This document shows, piece after piece, positions 1-5,275 of a stretch of 5,275 nt of DNA. Location of the stretch: positions 1 to 5,275 of the forward strand of contig JAFVRL010000235.1 in the NCBI GenBank assembly GCA_017504325.1, in the 5' to 3' direction. The stretch comes from Lentisphaeria bacterium. Lineage in GTDB: Bacteria > Verrucomicrobiota > Lentisphaeria > Victivallales > UBA1829. The notes under the pieces were generated by a model, which ran no database searches, was not told the origin of the DNA, and was given only the letters and a program-made list of their open reading frames with translations. Position numbers and translations under genes: made by a program. How positions within the stretch are numbered: position 1 is the first letter of the stretch; every line of letters starts with the position of its first letter.

Positions 1-203
1 GGGGATCTTTTGACCGCAGTTTTTACGGGATCTATTTAGCTCATGACGGTTCCAAAAGTGCCAATACGGTAACTTTTGCAGGTGCAGTCAAGTCTTTCCG
101 GAAATATGGAAAACAGTTGCGCGATTTGCCGGAATTCCGTCCCTCCAGACGGCATGATGATACACTTGGCAAATCCGGGATTTTCAACTACCTGAATAAG
201 TAA
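1..203 (+). CDS. Pseudopilin-like protein, C-terminal fragment (5' end outside window)
   Basis: The frame opens at base 3 and runs 66 codons to a TAA at 201-203. The encoded tail (begins GSFDRSFYGIYLAHDG, ends GIFNYLNK) aligns without gaps over most of its length with the C-termini of the two complete pseudopilin genes downstream. It is closer to the gene at 1257 than to its immediate neighbour at 239: PEFRPxRRHDD and the LN ending are shared only with the former. It carries the same H-D-G-x(2)-SANTV-x-F-[SA]-G-AV block, here with Ala before the Gly. The N-terminal prepilin signal is off the window, so family membership rests on homology to its neighbours. Only 35 bp separate it from the next gene and no terminator lies between, so co-transcription is likely. 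Its role is presumably the same as that of its paralogues. Frame and homology are secure; function is inferred. Confidence 0.88.
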   Translation, partial: GSFDRSFYGIYLAHDGSKSANTVTFAGAVKSFRKYGKQLRDLPEFRPSRRHDDTLGKSGIFNYLNK

Positions 204-223
204 AAACAAGAAACTTTTGAAGC

Positions 224-233
224 AAAGAAAGGA
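224..233 (+). promoter_or_regulatory. Ribosome binding site, AAAGAAAGGA
   Basis: The purine-rich AAAGAAAGGA ends 5 nt before the ATG at 239. The same core precedes the genes at 1257 and 2157, which supports ATG 239 as the start of the second pseudopilin gene. Confidence 0.75.
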
Positions 234-238
234 AAAAT

Positions 239-1039
239 ATGAAGAAGACTTTTACTCTTATCGAACTGCTTGTAGTCATAGCCATTATCGCCATTCTTGC
301 CGGGATGCTTCTTCCTGCATTGAACTCTGCAAGGGAAAAAGGCAGGGGGGTGAGCTGTAAGAACAATCTCAAACAGATGCACATGGGGGCAATGCTCTAT
401 AACAGCGATTATAAAGAATGGAATGTGGCAAAAATATATTCCAAAGCCATTGTGCCGGGAAGAACCCAGCAGGGGGTGACATGGTACGGGATGATGCAGG
501 TTATGAAATATCTTTCCAACGGAAGAGTATTCCGCTGCCCCTCCAACGCTGCAAATGTCAAGGGAACCTATCCCGATGACGGTGGAACGATGTACACTTC
601 TACTTACGGTCTTACAACCGGAACATTTGGAGATGAAGCCTTTTCCAAAGGTGCCACAAGACCTATAAAAACACCGGAACTTCTCCGGGAAAAAGGCGGC
701 AATGAGGTTGTCATGTTTGCCGATACTGCCAATCTGGTGGGAAATGCCAAAGATCCCCGTTCCTCTCTGAAATCAGATAAGCAATATCCGGGACTGGCAA
801 TTATGAATCAGACATCTTCTGAAAACCGTTCTTTCCGCGGTGCATGGGATTACAGTACATACGGAGTTTTTCTGCTTCATGACGGCTTACGCAGTGCCAA
901 TACCGTGAATTTTTCCGGAGCAGTCAGACCATTTAAAGTTTATGGAAAGATCCGCGTGGAACCTGTCTTCAAACCCAACCGCCGTTATGATAATCTTTAC
1001 GGCAAAAACGGCGGGATCTTCTGCGGGGTAAATCAGTAA
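239..1039 (+). CDS. Pseudopilin-like protein with prepilin N-terminal methylation domain (266 aa)
   Basis: The protein starts [20 protein letters not shown], the class III (type IV pilin/type II secretion pseudopilin) signal. A short basic leader precedes Phe5 (+1), Glu9 is the conserved +5 glutamate, and a hydrophobic helix covers residues 5-28. After membrane insertion the rest is expected outside the cytoplasmic membrane. The segment [16 protein letters not shown] (32-47) is typical of the DUF1559-like pseudopilins expanded in Planctomycetes, Verrucomicrobia and Lentisphaerae. Two cysteines, C40 and C100 (in FRCP), are conserved in the paralogue at 1257 and could pair. A C-terminal block at H214-V229 resembles a degenerate H-X9-DG prepilin-associated motif. 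The usual Gly at -1 is Thr. Roughly 60% of residues match the gene at 1257, with a divergent patch at 165-198. The start is set by the AAAGAAAGGA site 5 nt upstream. No specific function in the family can be assigned; a structural or secretion-linked role is inferred. Confidence 0.93.
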   Translation: MKKTFTLIELLVVIAIIAILAGMLLPALNSAREKGRGVSCKNNLKQMHMGAMLYNSDYKEWNVAKIYSKAIVPGRTQQGVTWYGMMQVMKYLSNGRVFRCPSNAANVKGTYPDDGGTMYTSTYGLTTGTFGDEAFSKGATRPIKTPELLREKGGNEVVMFADTANLVGNAKDPRSSLKSDKQYPGLAIMNQTSSENRSFRGAWDYSTYGVFLLHDGLRSANTVNFSGAVRPFKVYGKIRVEPVFKPNRRYDNLYGKNGGIFCGVNQ

Positions 1040-1052
1040 TTTTCCCTATTCT

Positions 1053-1072
1053 GTTAAAAAGCGTTTTTTAAC
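1053..1072 (+). terminator. Weak AT-rich hairpin after second pseudopilin gene
   Basis: GTTAAAAA (1053-1060) and TTTTTAAC (1065-1072) form an 8-bp stem with a GCGT loop, 13 nt after the stop codon at 1037-1039. No T-tract follows directly. It could slow or partly terminate transcription, but it is not a canonical intrinsic terminator. Confidence 0.3.
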
Positions 1073-1078
1073 GGGGTG

Positions 1079-1111
1079 ATTTCTTTTGAAATTACCTCTA
1101 TTTTTATTTTT
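1079..1111 (+). terminator. Candidate weak terminator: short hairpin then T-rich run
   Basis: ATTTC (1079-1083) and GAAAT (1088-1092) form a 5-bp stem with a TTTT loop. Eight bases later comes the T-rich stretch TATTTTTATTTTT. The stem is short and AT-rich, so termination would be weak. Its position just before an independent promoter makes a partial terminator plausible. Confidence 0.25.
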
Positions 1112-1168
1112 AAGCTCATTATGTCAGTTTAATGATATATTTTGACAAACTTATTATATTGAAAATCC

Positions 1169-1197
1169 TTGACATTGCAGCTTTTACGGATTATATT
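1169..1197 (+). promoter_or_regulatory. Sigma70-type promoter for third pseudopilin gene
   Basis: TTGACA at 1169-1174 matches the -35 consensus in all six bases. A spacer of exactly 17 bp leads to TATATT at 1192-1197, five of six bases of the -10 consensus. Transcription would start near 1204, giving a leader of about 50 nt before ATG 1257. It sits in the only sizeable gap between the pseudopilin genes, and no strong terminator lies between it and the end of the DUF4838 gene at 4421. It probably drives both. The housekeeping sigma of this organism is assumed to read the usual consensus. Confidence 0.7.
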
Positions 1198-1233
1198 AAC
1201 ATATAAAGATTTTTTCGTAAGTAAGTTGCTATG

Positions 1234-1247
1234 TCAAAAGAAAGGAA
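1234..1247 (+). promoter_or_regulatory. Ribosome binding site within shared TCAAAAGAAAGGAA box
   Basis: The 14-base box TCAAAAGAAAGGAA contains the AGGA core, which ends 10 nt before ATG 1257, a longer spacer than at the other genes. The same 14 bases occur at 2138-2151 before the DUF4838 gene. This supports the chosen start. Confidence 0.65.
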
Positions 1248-1256
1248 CAATAGATC

Positions 1257-2051
1257 ATGAAGAATAAAAATTTCACGCTTATTGAATTGCTTGTGGTCAT
1301 AGCCATCATTGCCATTCTTGCGGGGATGCTTCTTCCAGCGTTGAATTCTGCGAGGGAAAAAGGCAGAGGAGTAAGCTGTAAAAACAATCTCAAACAGATG
1401 CATATTGCCGCAATGTTTTATAACAGCGACTTCAAGGAATGGAATATGGCAAGAACTTATACCAAAGATCTTATTCCCGGTAGAACAGCTGCACTTTCCT
1501 GGTTCAATGTGCAGCAAATTTTGAAATATCTTCCTCACGGCAAGATCTTCCGCTGCCCCACCAATAAGGCAAATGTCAAGGGACAGTATCCCAACGACAG
1601 CGGATATGCGTACCAGACTACTTACGGGATCACCATTGGTACATTCGGGGATAAAGGCTATACCTCCGGAGCAGGCAGGCCCATCAAAACAATGGAACTT
1701 GTGCGGGAAAAAGGCGGCAATGAAGCTATTATGTTCGCGGATACTGCTGTCCGCAGTACAAATACGAGCTGGGCGTCTTTTGCTTCTACGGAATCCAAAC
1801 CCAGTGACTATATCTACAATTGCACCACAAGTCAAAGTTTCCCTTTCCGTGGTGAATGGGATGCCAGTTATTACGGGATCTATTTATTGCATGACGGTAC
1901 CAGAAGTGCCAATACTGTAACTTTTTCCGGAGCAGTCAAACCCTTCAAAAAGTATGGAAAACAGATCCGCTATTTTCCGGAATTCCGTCCTTGCAGACGG
2001 CATGATGATACCGGTGCCGTTTCCGGAGTTTTCCAATGGCTGAATGAGTGA
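1257..2051 (+). CDS. Pseudopilin-like protein with prepilin N-terminal methylation domain (264 aa)
   Basis: This is a paralogue of the gene at 239. The N-terminus [21 protein letters not shown] is a prepilin-type signal: Phe6 is +1, Glu10 is +5, and residues 6-29 form a hydrophobic helix. The 44 residues from Phe6 to His49 are identical to the upstream copy. Conserved blocks follow: SCKNNLKQ (C41), PGRT, FRCP (C100), GTFGD, RPIKT-x-EL-x-REKGGNE, MFADTA (159-164), FRG-x-WD, and H212[15 protein letters not shown]. Residues 165-196 cannot be aligned convincingly with the paralogue. The -1 position is Asn instead of Gly. A strong promoter lies 60-90 bp upstream. The DUF4838 gene begins 105 bp after the stop with no terminator between, so the two are probably co-transcribed. 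A membrane-anchored, externally exposed pseudopilin-like role is likely; whether it joins a type II secretion pseudopilus or a surface fibre is unknown. Confidence 0.93.
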   Translation: MKNKNFTLIELLVVIAIIAILAGMLLPALNSAREKGRGVSCKNNLKQMHIAAMFYNSDFKEWNMARTYTKDLIPGRTAALSWFNVQQILKYLPHGKIFRCPTNKANVKGQYPNDSGYAYQTTYGITIGTFGDKGYTSGAGRPIKTMELVREKGGNEAIMFADTAVRSTNTSWASFASTESKPSDYIYNCTTSQSFPFRGEWDASYYGIYLLHDGTRSANTVTFSGAVKPFKKYGKQIRYFPEFRPCRRHDDTGAVSGVFQWLNE

Positions 2052-2070
2052 TACGGTAAAACAGAAGGCG

Positions 2071-2094
2071 CAGTACTCTTCTTCATAAGTGCTG
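2071..2094 (+). other. Intercistronic hairpin between pseudopilin and DUF4838 genes
   Basis: CAGTACT (2071-2077) pairs with AGTGCTG (2088-2094) over 7 bp, including one G-T wobble, around a 10-nt loop. An A-rich, not T-rich, sequence follows, so this is not an intrinsic terminator. It could be an mRNA processing or stability element, or chance. Confidence 0.3.
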
Positions 2095-2137
2095 AAAAAT
2101 ATACAATATAAACAAAGTTTCATATAAAAACCAATCC

Positions 2138-2151
2138 TCAAAAGAAAGGAA
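2138..2151 (+). promoter_or_regulatory. Ribosome binding site within shared TCAAAAGAAAGGAA box
   Basis: The box is identical over 14 bases to 1234-1247. The AGGA core ends 6 nt before ATG 2157, ideal spacing, and sets the start of the DUF4838 gene directly ahead of its signal peptide. Confidence 0.75.
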
Positions 2152-2156
2152 AAAAC

Positions 2157-4421
2157 ATGAAAAAACTCTTAACAGTGCTTCTGCTTTTATTTGCAGCAGC
2201 AGCAGCGGTCTTCGCAAAAGATGTGAAGATCGATCTCAAAAATGCTGTGATCGTACAGCAGCACAAAAAGTTTGCTTCTCTTTCCGCAGACTTGCAAAAA
2301 CATCTGGAACTTATCGGCGGAGGTAAAGTTGCCATCGTTCCCGCCTCCAAAGTACCCGCTGGAAAGTATGTTTTCTATGTGGGGATCGCCCCCAAAGGTG
2401 CAAAAACAAGTTTCAAAGGGGAAGAGGGGATTTACCTTGTCACAGATAAAGCAGCTTATTTCTATGGGGATAAATTCCGCAATTATGGAATTTATCATGC
2501 CGTCTATACATTCCTTGAAGAAGCTCTCGGCGTCCGCTGGCCCGGAGTGGATCAGATCGCCGTTGTGAAACGCAATCCTGTTGTCATCAGCAAAGTGGAA
2601 GGCTCTTTTGCTCCCGTCCTCAATATCCGCGGTATCCGTAATCAGGGAATTTGGAGCCGCCGTATGAGACTTGGCGTACACAATCCCCCCCAGTATGGTC
2701 ACGCTTTCACAAAATGGTGGGCAATGTACGGCAAAACCCATCCGGAATACTTTGCCCTCAACTACGGCAAACGCGCTCCCACAGGACTGGGCAGACGCAC
2801 CGGCGATGTGGCACAGGCTCTTGCTTCCAACAAATATGCACAGATCATTGCTCTTTGCGTAAGCAATGAAAAAGTCTGGGACAGAATCATTGAAAACTGG
2901 AAAAAAGCCGGAATGCCCGAATATGTGAACCTTTGCGAAAATGATGCTCCCGATAATCTTTCCTGCCATTGTGAAAACTGCAAAAAACTGGATGTTCTCA
3001 CTCCTGAACAGGAAAAAGACTGGACACACGCTCTTGCCGACCGTTACGTCTATTTTGCCAATGAAGTTCTCAAACGGGCAAAAAAATACCGCAAGGATGT
3101 GAAAGTATCCATGTATGCTTACAATGCTTCCCAGGATGCTCCCAAAAAGATCCGTCTTGCGGATGAAGTAGTCATCGGTATCGTTCCCACCAACTTTACC
3201 ATGCCCTCCCTCACAGAATATGTGTCCGGCTGGAAAAAGATGGGACTTAAACACTTCTATTACCGTCCCAACCGTCACTATTACTATGCCATGATGTGCC
3301 TGCCCGCAGGTTTTGACAAGCACTTCTATGATGTAGTTCAGTTCATGGTCAAACAGGGCTGTATCGGGTTCGATTATGATACAGGGAAGACCCTCAACCC
3401 CTCTGTCCAGTTCTCTGACTATGTGATCGCAAAAGCCCTGCAGAATCCCTCTTTGAGCTATGAAGATTGTGTGAAACACTATCTGGAAGCCTACGGCAAT
3501 GCCGGAGAAAATGTAGGCAAATATTTTGAATACTGGCGGAAAAATGTGTGGGAAAAGCGCATTGTGGAAAATGTGGATAAAATTACCACACTCGGTGCAT
3601 TCTATAATTATGCCAGAGGGCTTGTAAAAGATATTACCCCCTATTACAAGGAATCCGACTTTATCGAAGCCGGGAAATATCTTGATGATGCTATGAATAC
3701 CCCCGGTCTTACCGAAGACCAGAAAGCATTGGTCAAACGCCTTGTTGACTTCAATGAACACGGCCGTCTCTTCTTCAATGCTGTTTCCAGAAAGAATGAC
3801 AAAGATTCCCTTACTCTTCTCAAATACCGTCAGGAAAACAAACTTAAAATCCTTCATGGTACAGAACAGTATTATGGGGACGTTGCCGGTCTGAAAAGAG
3901 TACAGGATCTTGCAGAATTTACTCCCCCCTTCAAAAAGATGCCTCTCTTCTGGAGATTCAAACTTGACCCCCAGGAAGTGGGCGAAAAAGAAGGATGGCA
4001 GAACGACGGTAAAAATTATACAAAATGGCCCTATGTGATGGCAACCAACAGAAACTGGGAAAAACCCTATGCCCATTACAAAGCCATTTCCCAAGAAATC
4101 CGCGCTCTCACTAAAGATTATGACGGTATTGCCTGGTATGCTGCTGAAACAAAGATCCCTGAGGACTGGTTCGGAAAACGCAATATCTATCTCTATTTCG
4201 GAGCTGTGGATGATTCCTGCACCATCTATGTGAACGGGGAAAAAGTCCACCACCGTCCCTATATCAACCCCAGTGACTGGAGTACCCCCTTCAGCGTGGA
4301 CATCACCAAATTTGTGAAAGGGGATGCAAAAACACGCCAGTATATCACTGTAAGAGTTGGTGACAAAGGCGGTGCCGGTGGGATCTGGAAAGAAGTTTTC
4401 CTGGTCTCCAGAGCAAAATGA
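2157..4421 (+). CDS. Exported DUF4838 (GH20-like/GH163-related) protein, putative glycoside hydrolase (754 aa)
   Basis: A Sec signal peptide (MKKLLTVLLLL then an Ala run) likely ends after VFA at residue 20; no lipobox is seen. Residues about 22-135 resemble the GH20b/alpha-glucuronidase-type N-terminal domain, including VYTFLEEALGVRWPG (116-130). The DUF4838 core follows, with NPPQYGH (176-182), HPEYFAL (195-201), ALCVSNEKVW (232-241), the family END motif (261-263) next to C270-x-C272-xx-C275, and the closing DYVIAKALQNPSLS (421-434) and EAYGNAG (444-450). Residues about 470-595 look helical. Residues about 598-750 form a GH2-type sugar-binding beta-sandwich (FWRFKLDP, FGAVDDSCTIYVNG, GGIWKEV). 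Some DUF4838 proteins are, to my knowledge, GH163 endo-beta-N-acetylglucosaminidases, but the family is broad and this activity is not shown here. Action in the periplasm or outside the cell on host or dietary glycans is inferred. The gene follows a pseudopilin gene by 105 bp, ends before a strong terminator, and avoids TTA, CTA and TCA codons. Confidence 0.92.
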   Translation: MKKLLTVLLLLFAAAAAVFAKDVKIDLKNAVIVQQHKKFASLSADLQKHLELIGGGKVAIVPASKVPAGKYVFYVGIAPKGAKTSFKGEEGIYLVTDKAAYFYGDKFRNYGIYHAVYTFLEEALGVRWPGVDQIAVVKRNPVVISKVEGSFAPVLNIRGIRNQGIWSRRMRLGVHNPPQYGHAFTKWWAMYGKTHPEYFALNYGKRAPTGLGRRTGDVAQALASNKYAQIIALCVSNEKVWDRIIENWKKAGMPEYVNLCENDAPDNLSCHCENCKKLDVLTPEQEKDWTHALADRYVYFANEVLKRAKKYRKDVKVSMYAYNASQDAPKKIRLADEVVIGIVPTNFTMPSLTEYVSGWKKMGLKHFYYRPNRHYYYAMMCLPAGFDKHFYDVVQFMVKQGCIGFDYDTGKTLNPSVQFSDYVIAKALQNPSLSYEDCVKHYLEAYGNAGENVGKYFEYWRKNVWEKRIVENVDKITTLGAFYNYARGLVKDITPYYKESDFIEAGKYLDDAMNTPGLTEDQKALVKRLVDFNEHGRLFFNAVSRKNDKDSLTLLKYRQENKLKILHGTEQYYGDVAGLKRVQDLAEFTPPFKKMPLFWRFKLDPQEVGEKEGWQNDGKNYTKWPYVMATNRNWEKPYAHYKAISQEIRALTKDYDGIAWYAAETKIPEDWFGKRNIYLYFGAVDDSCTIYVNGEKVHHRPYINPSDWSTPFSVDITKFVKGDAKTRQYITVRVGDKGGAGGIWKEVFLVSRAK

Positions 4422-4422
4422 T

Positions 4423-4437
4423 CCCGGTATGACCGGG
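4423..4437 (+). other. Small GC hairpin just after the DUF4838 stop codon
   Basis: CCCGGT (4423-4428) and ACCGGG (4432-4437) form a perfect 6-bp stem with a 3-nt loop, 1 nt after the stop codon and followed by TATTTTAT. It may act as a 3'-end stabiliser or a secondary terminator ahead of the stronger one at 4456. Confidence 0.4.
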
Positions 4438-4455
4438 TATTTTATCGAATAATGT

Positions 4456-4492
4456 AAACGGGGCTGTTGCAATTATATCAGCCCCGTTTTTT
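4456..4492 (+). terminator. Strong rho-independent terminator
   Basis: AAACGGGGCTG (4456-4466) and CAGCCCCGTTT (4479-4489) are perfect inverted repeats, giving an 11-bp stem with a GC-rich core and a 12-nt loop. Six T residues run at 4487-4492. This should end the transcript of the first DUF4838 gene and separate it from the second copy at 4539. Confidence 0.88.
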
Positions 4493-4526
4493 ATCTGCCG
4501 GATAGAATAAACCGGATAAAATGCTG

Positions 4527-4533
4527 AAAAGGA
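4527..4533 (+). promoter_or_regulatory. Ribosome binding site deciding the start of the second DUF4838 gene
   Basis: AAAAGGA ends 5 nt before ATG 4539. An in-frame ATG at 4521 would put this site inside the gene and add six residues (MLKRKK). The site and the alignment with the paralogue both favour 4539. Confidence 0.65.
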
Positions 4534-4538
4534 AAAAA

Positions 4539-5275
4539 ATGAAAAAATTTCTAACAATACTTCTGCTTTTAACGGCGGCAGCGGCGGTTTTTGCAAAAGA
4601 TGTGCATATCGATCTTAAAAATGTTGTGATCGTACAGAAAAAGGGATCCCTGAAAGTAATTTCTGAAGATCTGAAGAAACATCTGGAACTGATTGGAGGC
4701 GGTAAAGTACCTATCGTTCCCGCGTCAAAGATCCCTGCCGGAAAATATGTCTTTTATGTGGGATTTGCACCCGGAGAAACAAAACAAACCTTCAAAGGGG
4801 AAGAAGGAAGATTCCTTATTACAGAAAAGGCTGCCTATTTCTTCGGTGATGCAGAATATGATCAGGGGATCAGTCATGCTGTTTATACCTTCCTTGAAGA
4901 AGCACTGAATGTCCGCTGGCCCGGTCCGGATCACATTGCTGTTGTCAAACGCAATCCTGTTGTTGTCAGCAAACTGGAAGGCAAATTCATTCCTGAACTG
5001 AATATCCGCGGCATCCGCAAACAGGGGATCTGGAACCGGCGTATGAAAATGGGGTTCCATAATCCCCCCCAATATGGACATGCATTTACTTCCTGGTGGA
5101 AAAAATACGGCAAAACCAATCCGGAATTTTTTGCTCTCAATCAGGGCAAACGCGCTCCCACATTTCCCGGAAGACGCTCCGGGGATATGGCACAGGTGCT
5201 TGCCTCACAAAAATATGACAGGATCATTGCTCTTTGTGTAAGCAATGAAAAAGTCTGGGATAAAATCATTGAAAA
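4539..5275 (+). CDS. Second exported DUF4838 protein, N-terminal part (3' end outside window)
   Basis: The frame is open from ATG 4539 to the window edge, 245 complete codons. The protein starts MKKFLTILLLLTAAAAVFA-KD, a Sec signal peptide one Ala shorter than in the first copy. It then tracks that copy with only this one-residue gap and about 75% identity by hand count: HLELIGGGK, PAGKYVFYVG, VYTFLEEALNVRWPGPD, NIRGIRKQGIW, NPPQYGHAF and IALCVSNEKVWD. The GH20b-like domain and the start of DUF4838 are present; the END motif and C-terminal sandwich would lie beyond the edge. Differences include NPEFFAL for HPEYFAL and charged-to-neutral changes near residues 95-112, which could alter specificity. 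Unlike the first copy it uses TTA, CTA and TCA codons. It lies 117 bp after the first copy, behind a strong terminator, and no convincing promoter is visible before it. Probably a tandem-duplicated, diverged glycan-active protein. Confidence 0.9.
   Translation, partial: MKKFLTILLLLTAAAAVFAKDVHIDLKNVVIVQKKGSLKVISEDLKKHLELIGGGKVPIVPASKIPAGKYVFYVGFAPGETKQTFKGEEGRFLITEKAAYFFGDAEYDQGISHAVYTFLEEALNVRWPGPDHIAVVKRNPVVVSKLEGKFIPELNIRGIRKQGIWNRRMKMGFHNPPQYGHAFTSWWKKYGKTNPEFFALNQGKRAPTFPGRRSGDMAQVLASQKYDRIIALCVSNEKVWDKIIE

Noticed and set aside
1040..1256. CRISPR, small RNA gene or riboswitch in the largest gap
   Set aside because: There are no spaced repeats, tRNA fold or recognisable riboswitch core; only weak hairpins, the doubled promoter-like boxes and a 50-nt leader are visible.
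1191..1835. 214-codon open frame on the minus strand over the third pseudopilin gene
   Set aside because: It is the same antiparallel-frame effect over a conserved pseudopilin gene; its product resembles no known family and it runs into the promoter region.
2079..2107. Possible promoter before the first DUF4838 gene (TACAAT at 2102-2107)
   Set aside because: The -10 is fair, but no acceptable -35 occurs 16-18 bp upstream (TTCTTC and similar); readthrough from 1169-1197 is simpler.
2193..2207. (GCA)4-GCG run in the signal peptide as a variable trinucleotide repeat
   Set aside because: It is too short for a meaningful microsatellite; Ala-rich runs are normal in the signal peptide, though the second copy is one Ala shorter.
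2685..2691. C7 run in the first DUF4838 gene, repeated at 5064-5070 in the second, as possible phase-variation tracts
   Set aside because: The runs encode the conserved NPPQ motif, and CCC is the common proline codon in these genes. Seven bases is short for phase variation, and both copies are in frame.
2272..2869. Overlapping plus-strand frames inside the first DUF4838 gene
   Set aside because: They lie in alternative frames within a well-supported domain-containing gene and have no ribosome binding sites or family resemblance.
2187..4472. 761-codon open frame on the minus strand opposite the first DUF4838 gene
   Set aside because: It is codon-for-codon antiparallel to a clear gene and results from that gene's avoidance of TTA, CTA and TCA. 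It has no recognisable domain and no plausible ribosome binding site, and its start region overlaps the terminator.
4521..4538. Upstream in-frame ATG for the second DUF4838 gene
   Set aside because: It would bury the AAAAGGA ribosome binding site in the coding region and add residues absent from the paralogue.

Overview
The window reads as accessory, carbohydrate-related DNA from a Gram-negative bacterium of the Planctomycetota-Verrucomicrobiota-Chlamydiota group. The best guess is Lentisphaerota (Victivallis-like gut or animal-associated lineages). The basis is the combination of several near-identical short pseudopilin-like proteins with the N-terminal signature [25 protein letters not shown] and large secreted DUF4838 (GH20-like/GH163-related) proteins. 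This assignment comes from recognising the families, not from a marker gene. All five genes lie on the + strand.

Layout: (1) 1-203, the last 66 codons of a pseudopilin-like gene. (2) 239-1039, a complete 266-aa pseudopilin-like gene only 35 bp downstream. (3) 1040-1256, an AT-rich gap with weak hairpins and then a near-consensus sigma70-type promoter (TTGACA-N17-TATATT). (4) 1257-2051, a third pseudopilin-like gene, 264 aa. (5) 2157-4421, a 754-aa exported DUF4838 protein with a signal peptide, a GH20b-like N-terminal domain, a DUF4838 core, a helical linker and a C-terminal GH2-type beta-sandwich. (6) 4456-4492, a strong intrinsic terminator. (7) 4539-5275, the first 245 codons of a second DUF4838 gene, about three quarters identical in protein to the first and cut by the window edge.

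The promoter at 1169-1197 and the terminator at 4456-4492 bracket one pseudopilin gene plus one DUF4838 gene, so these two probably form a transcription unit. The locus looks built by repeated tandem duplication of both gene types. The working model is inference: the pseudopilin-like proteins are membrane-inserted or assembled surface/secretion components, and the DUF4838 proteins are exported glycan-active enzymes or glycan-binding proteins that act alongside them. No substrate can be named from the sequence. No RNA genes, CRISPR arrays, transposases or attachment sites were seen.
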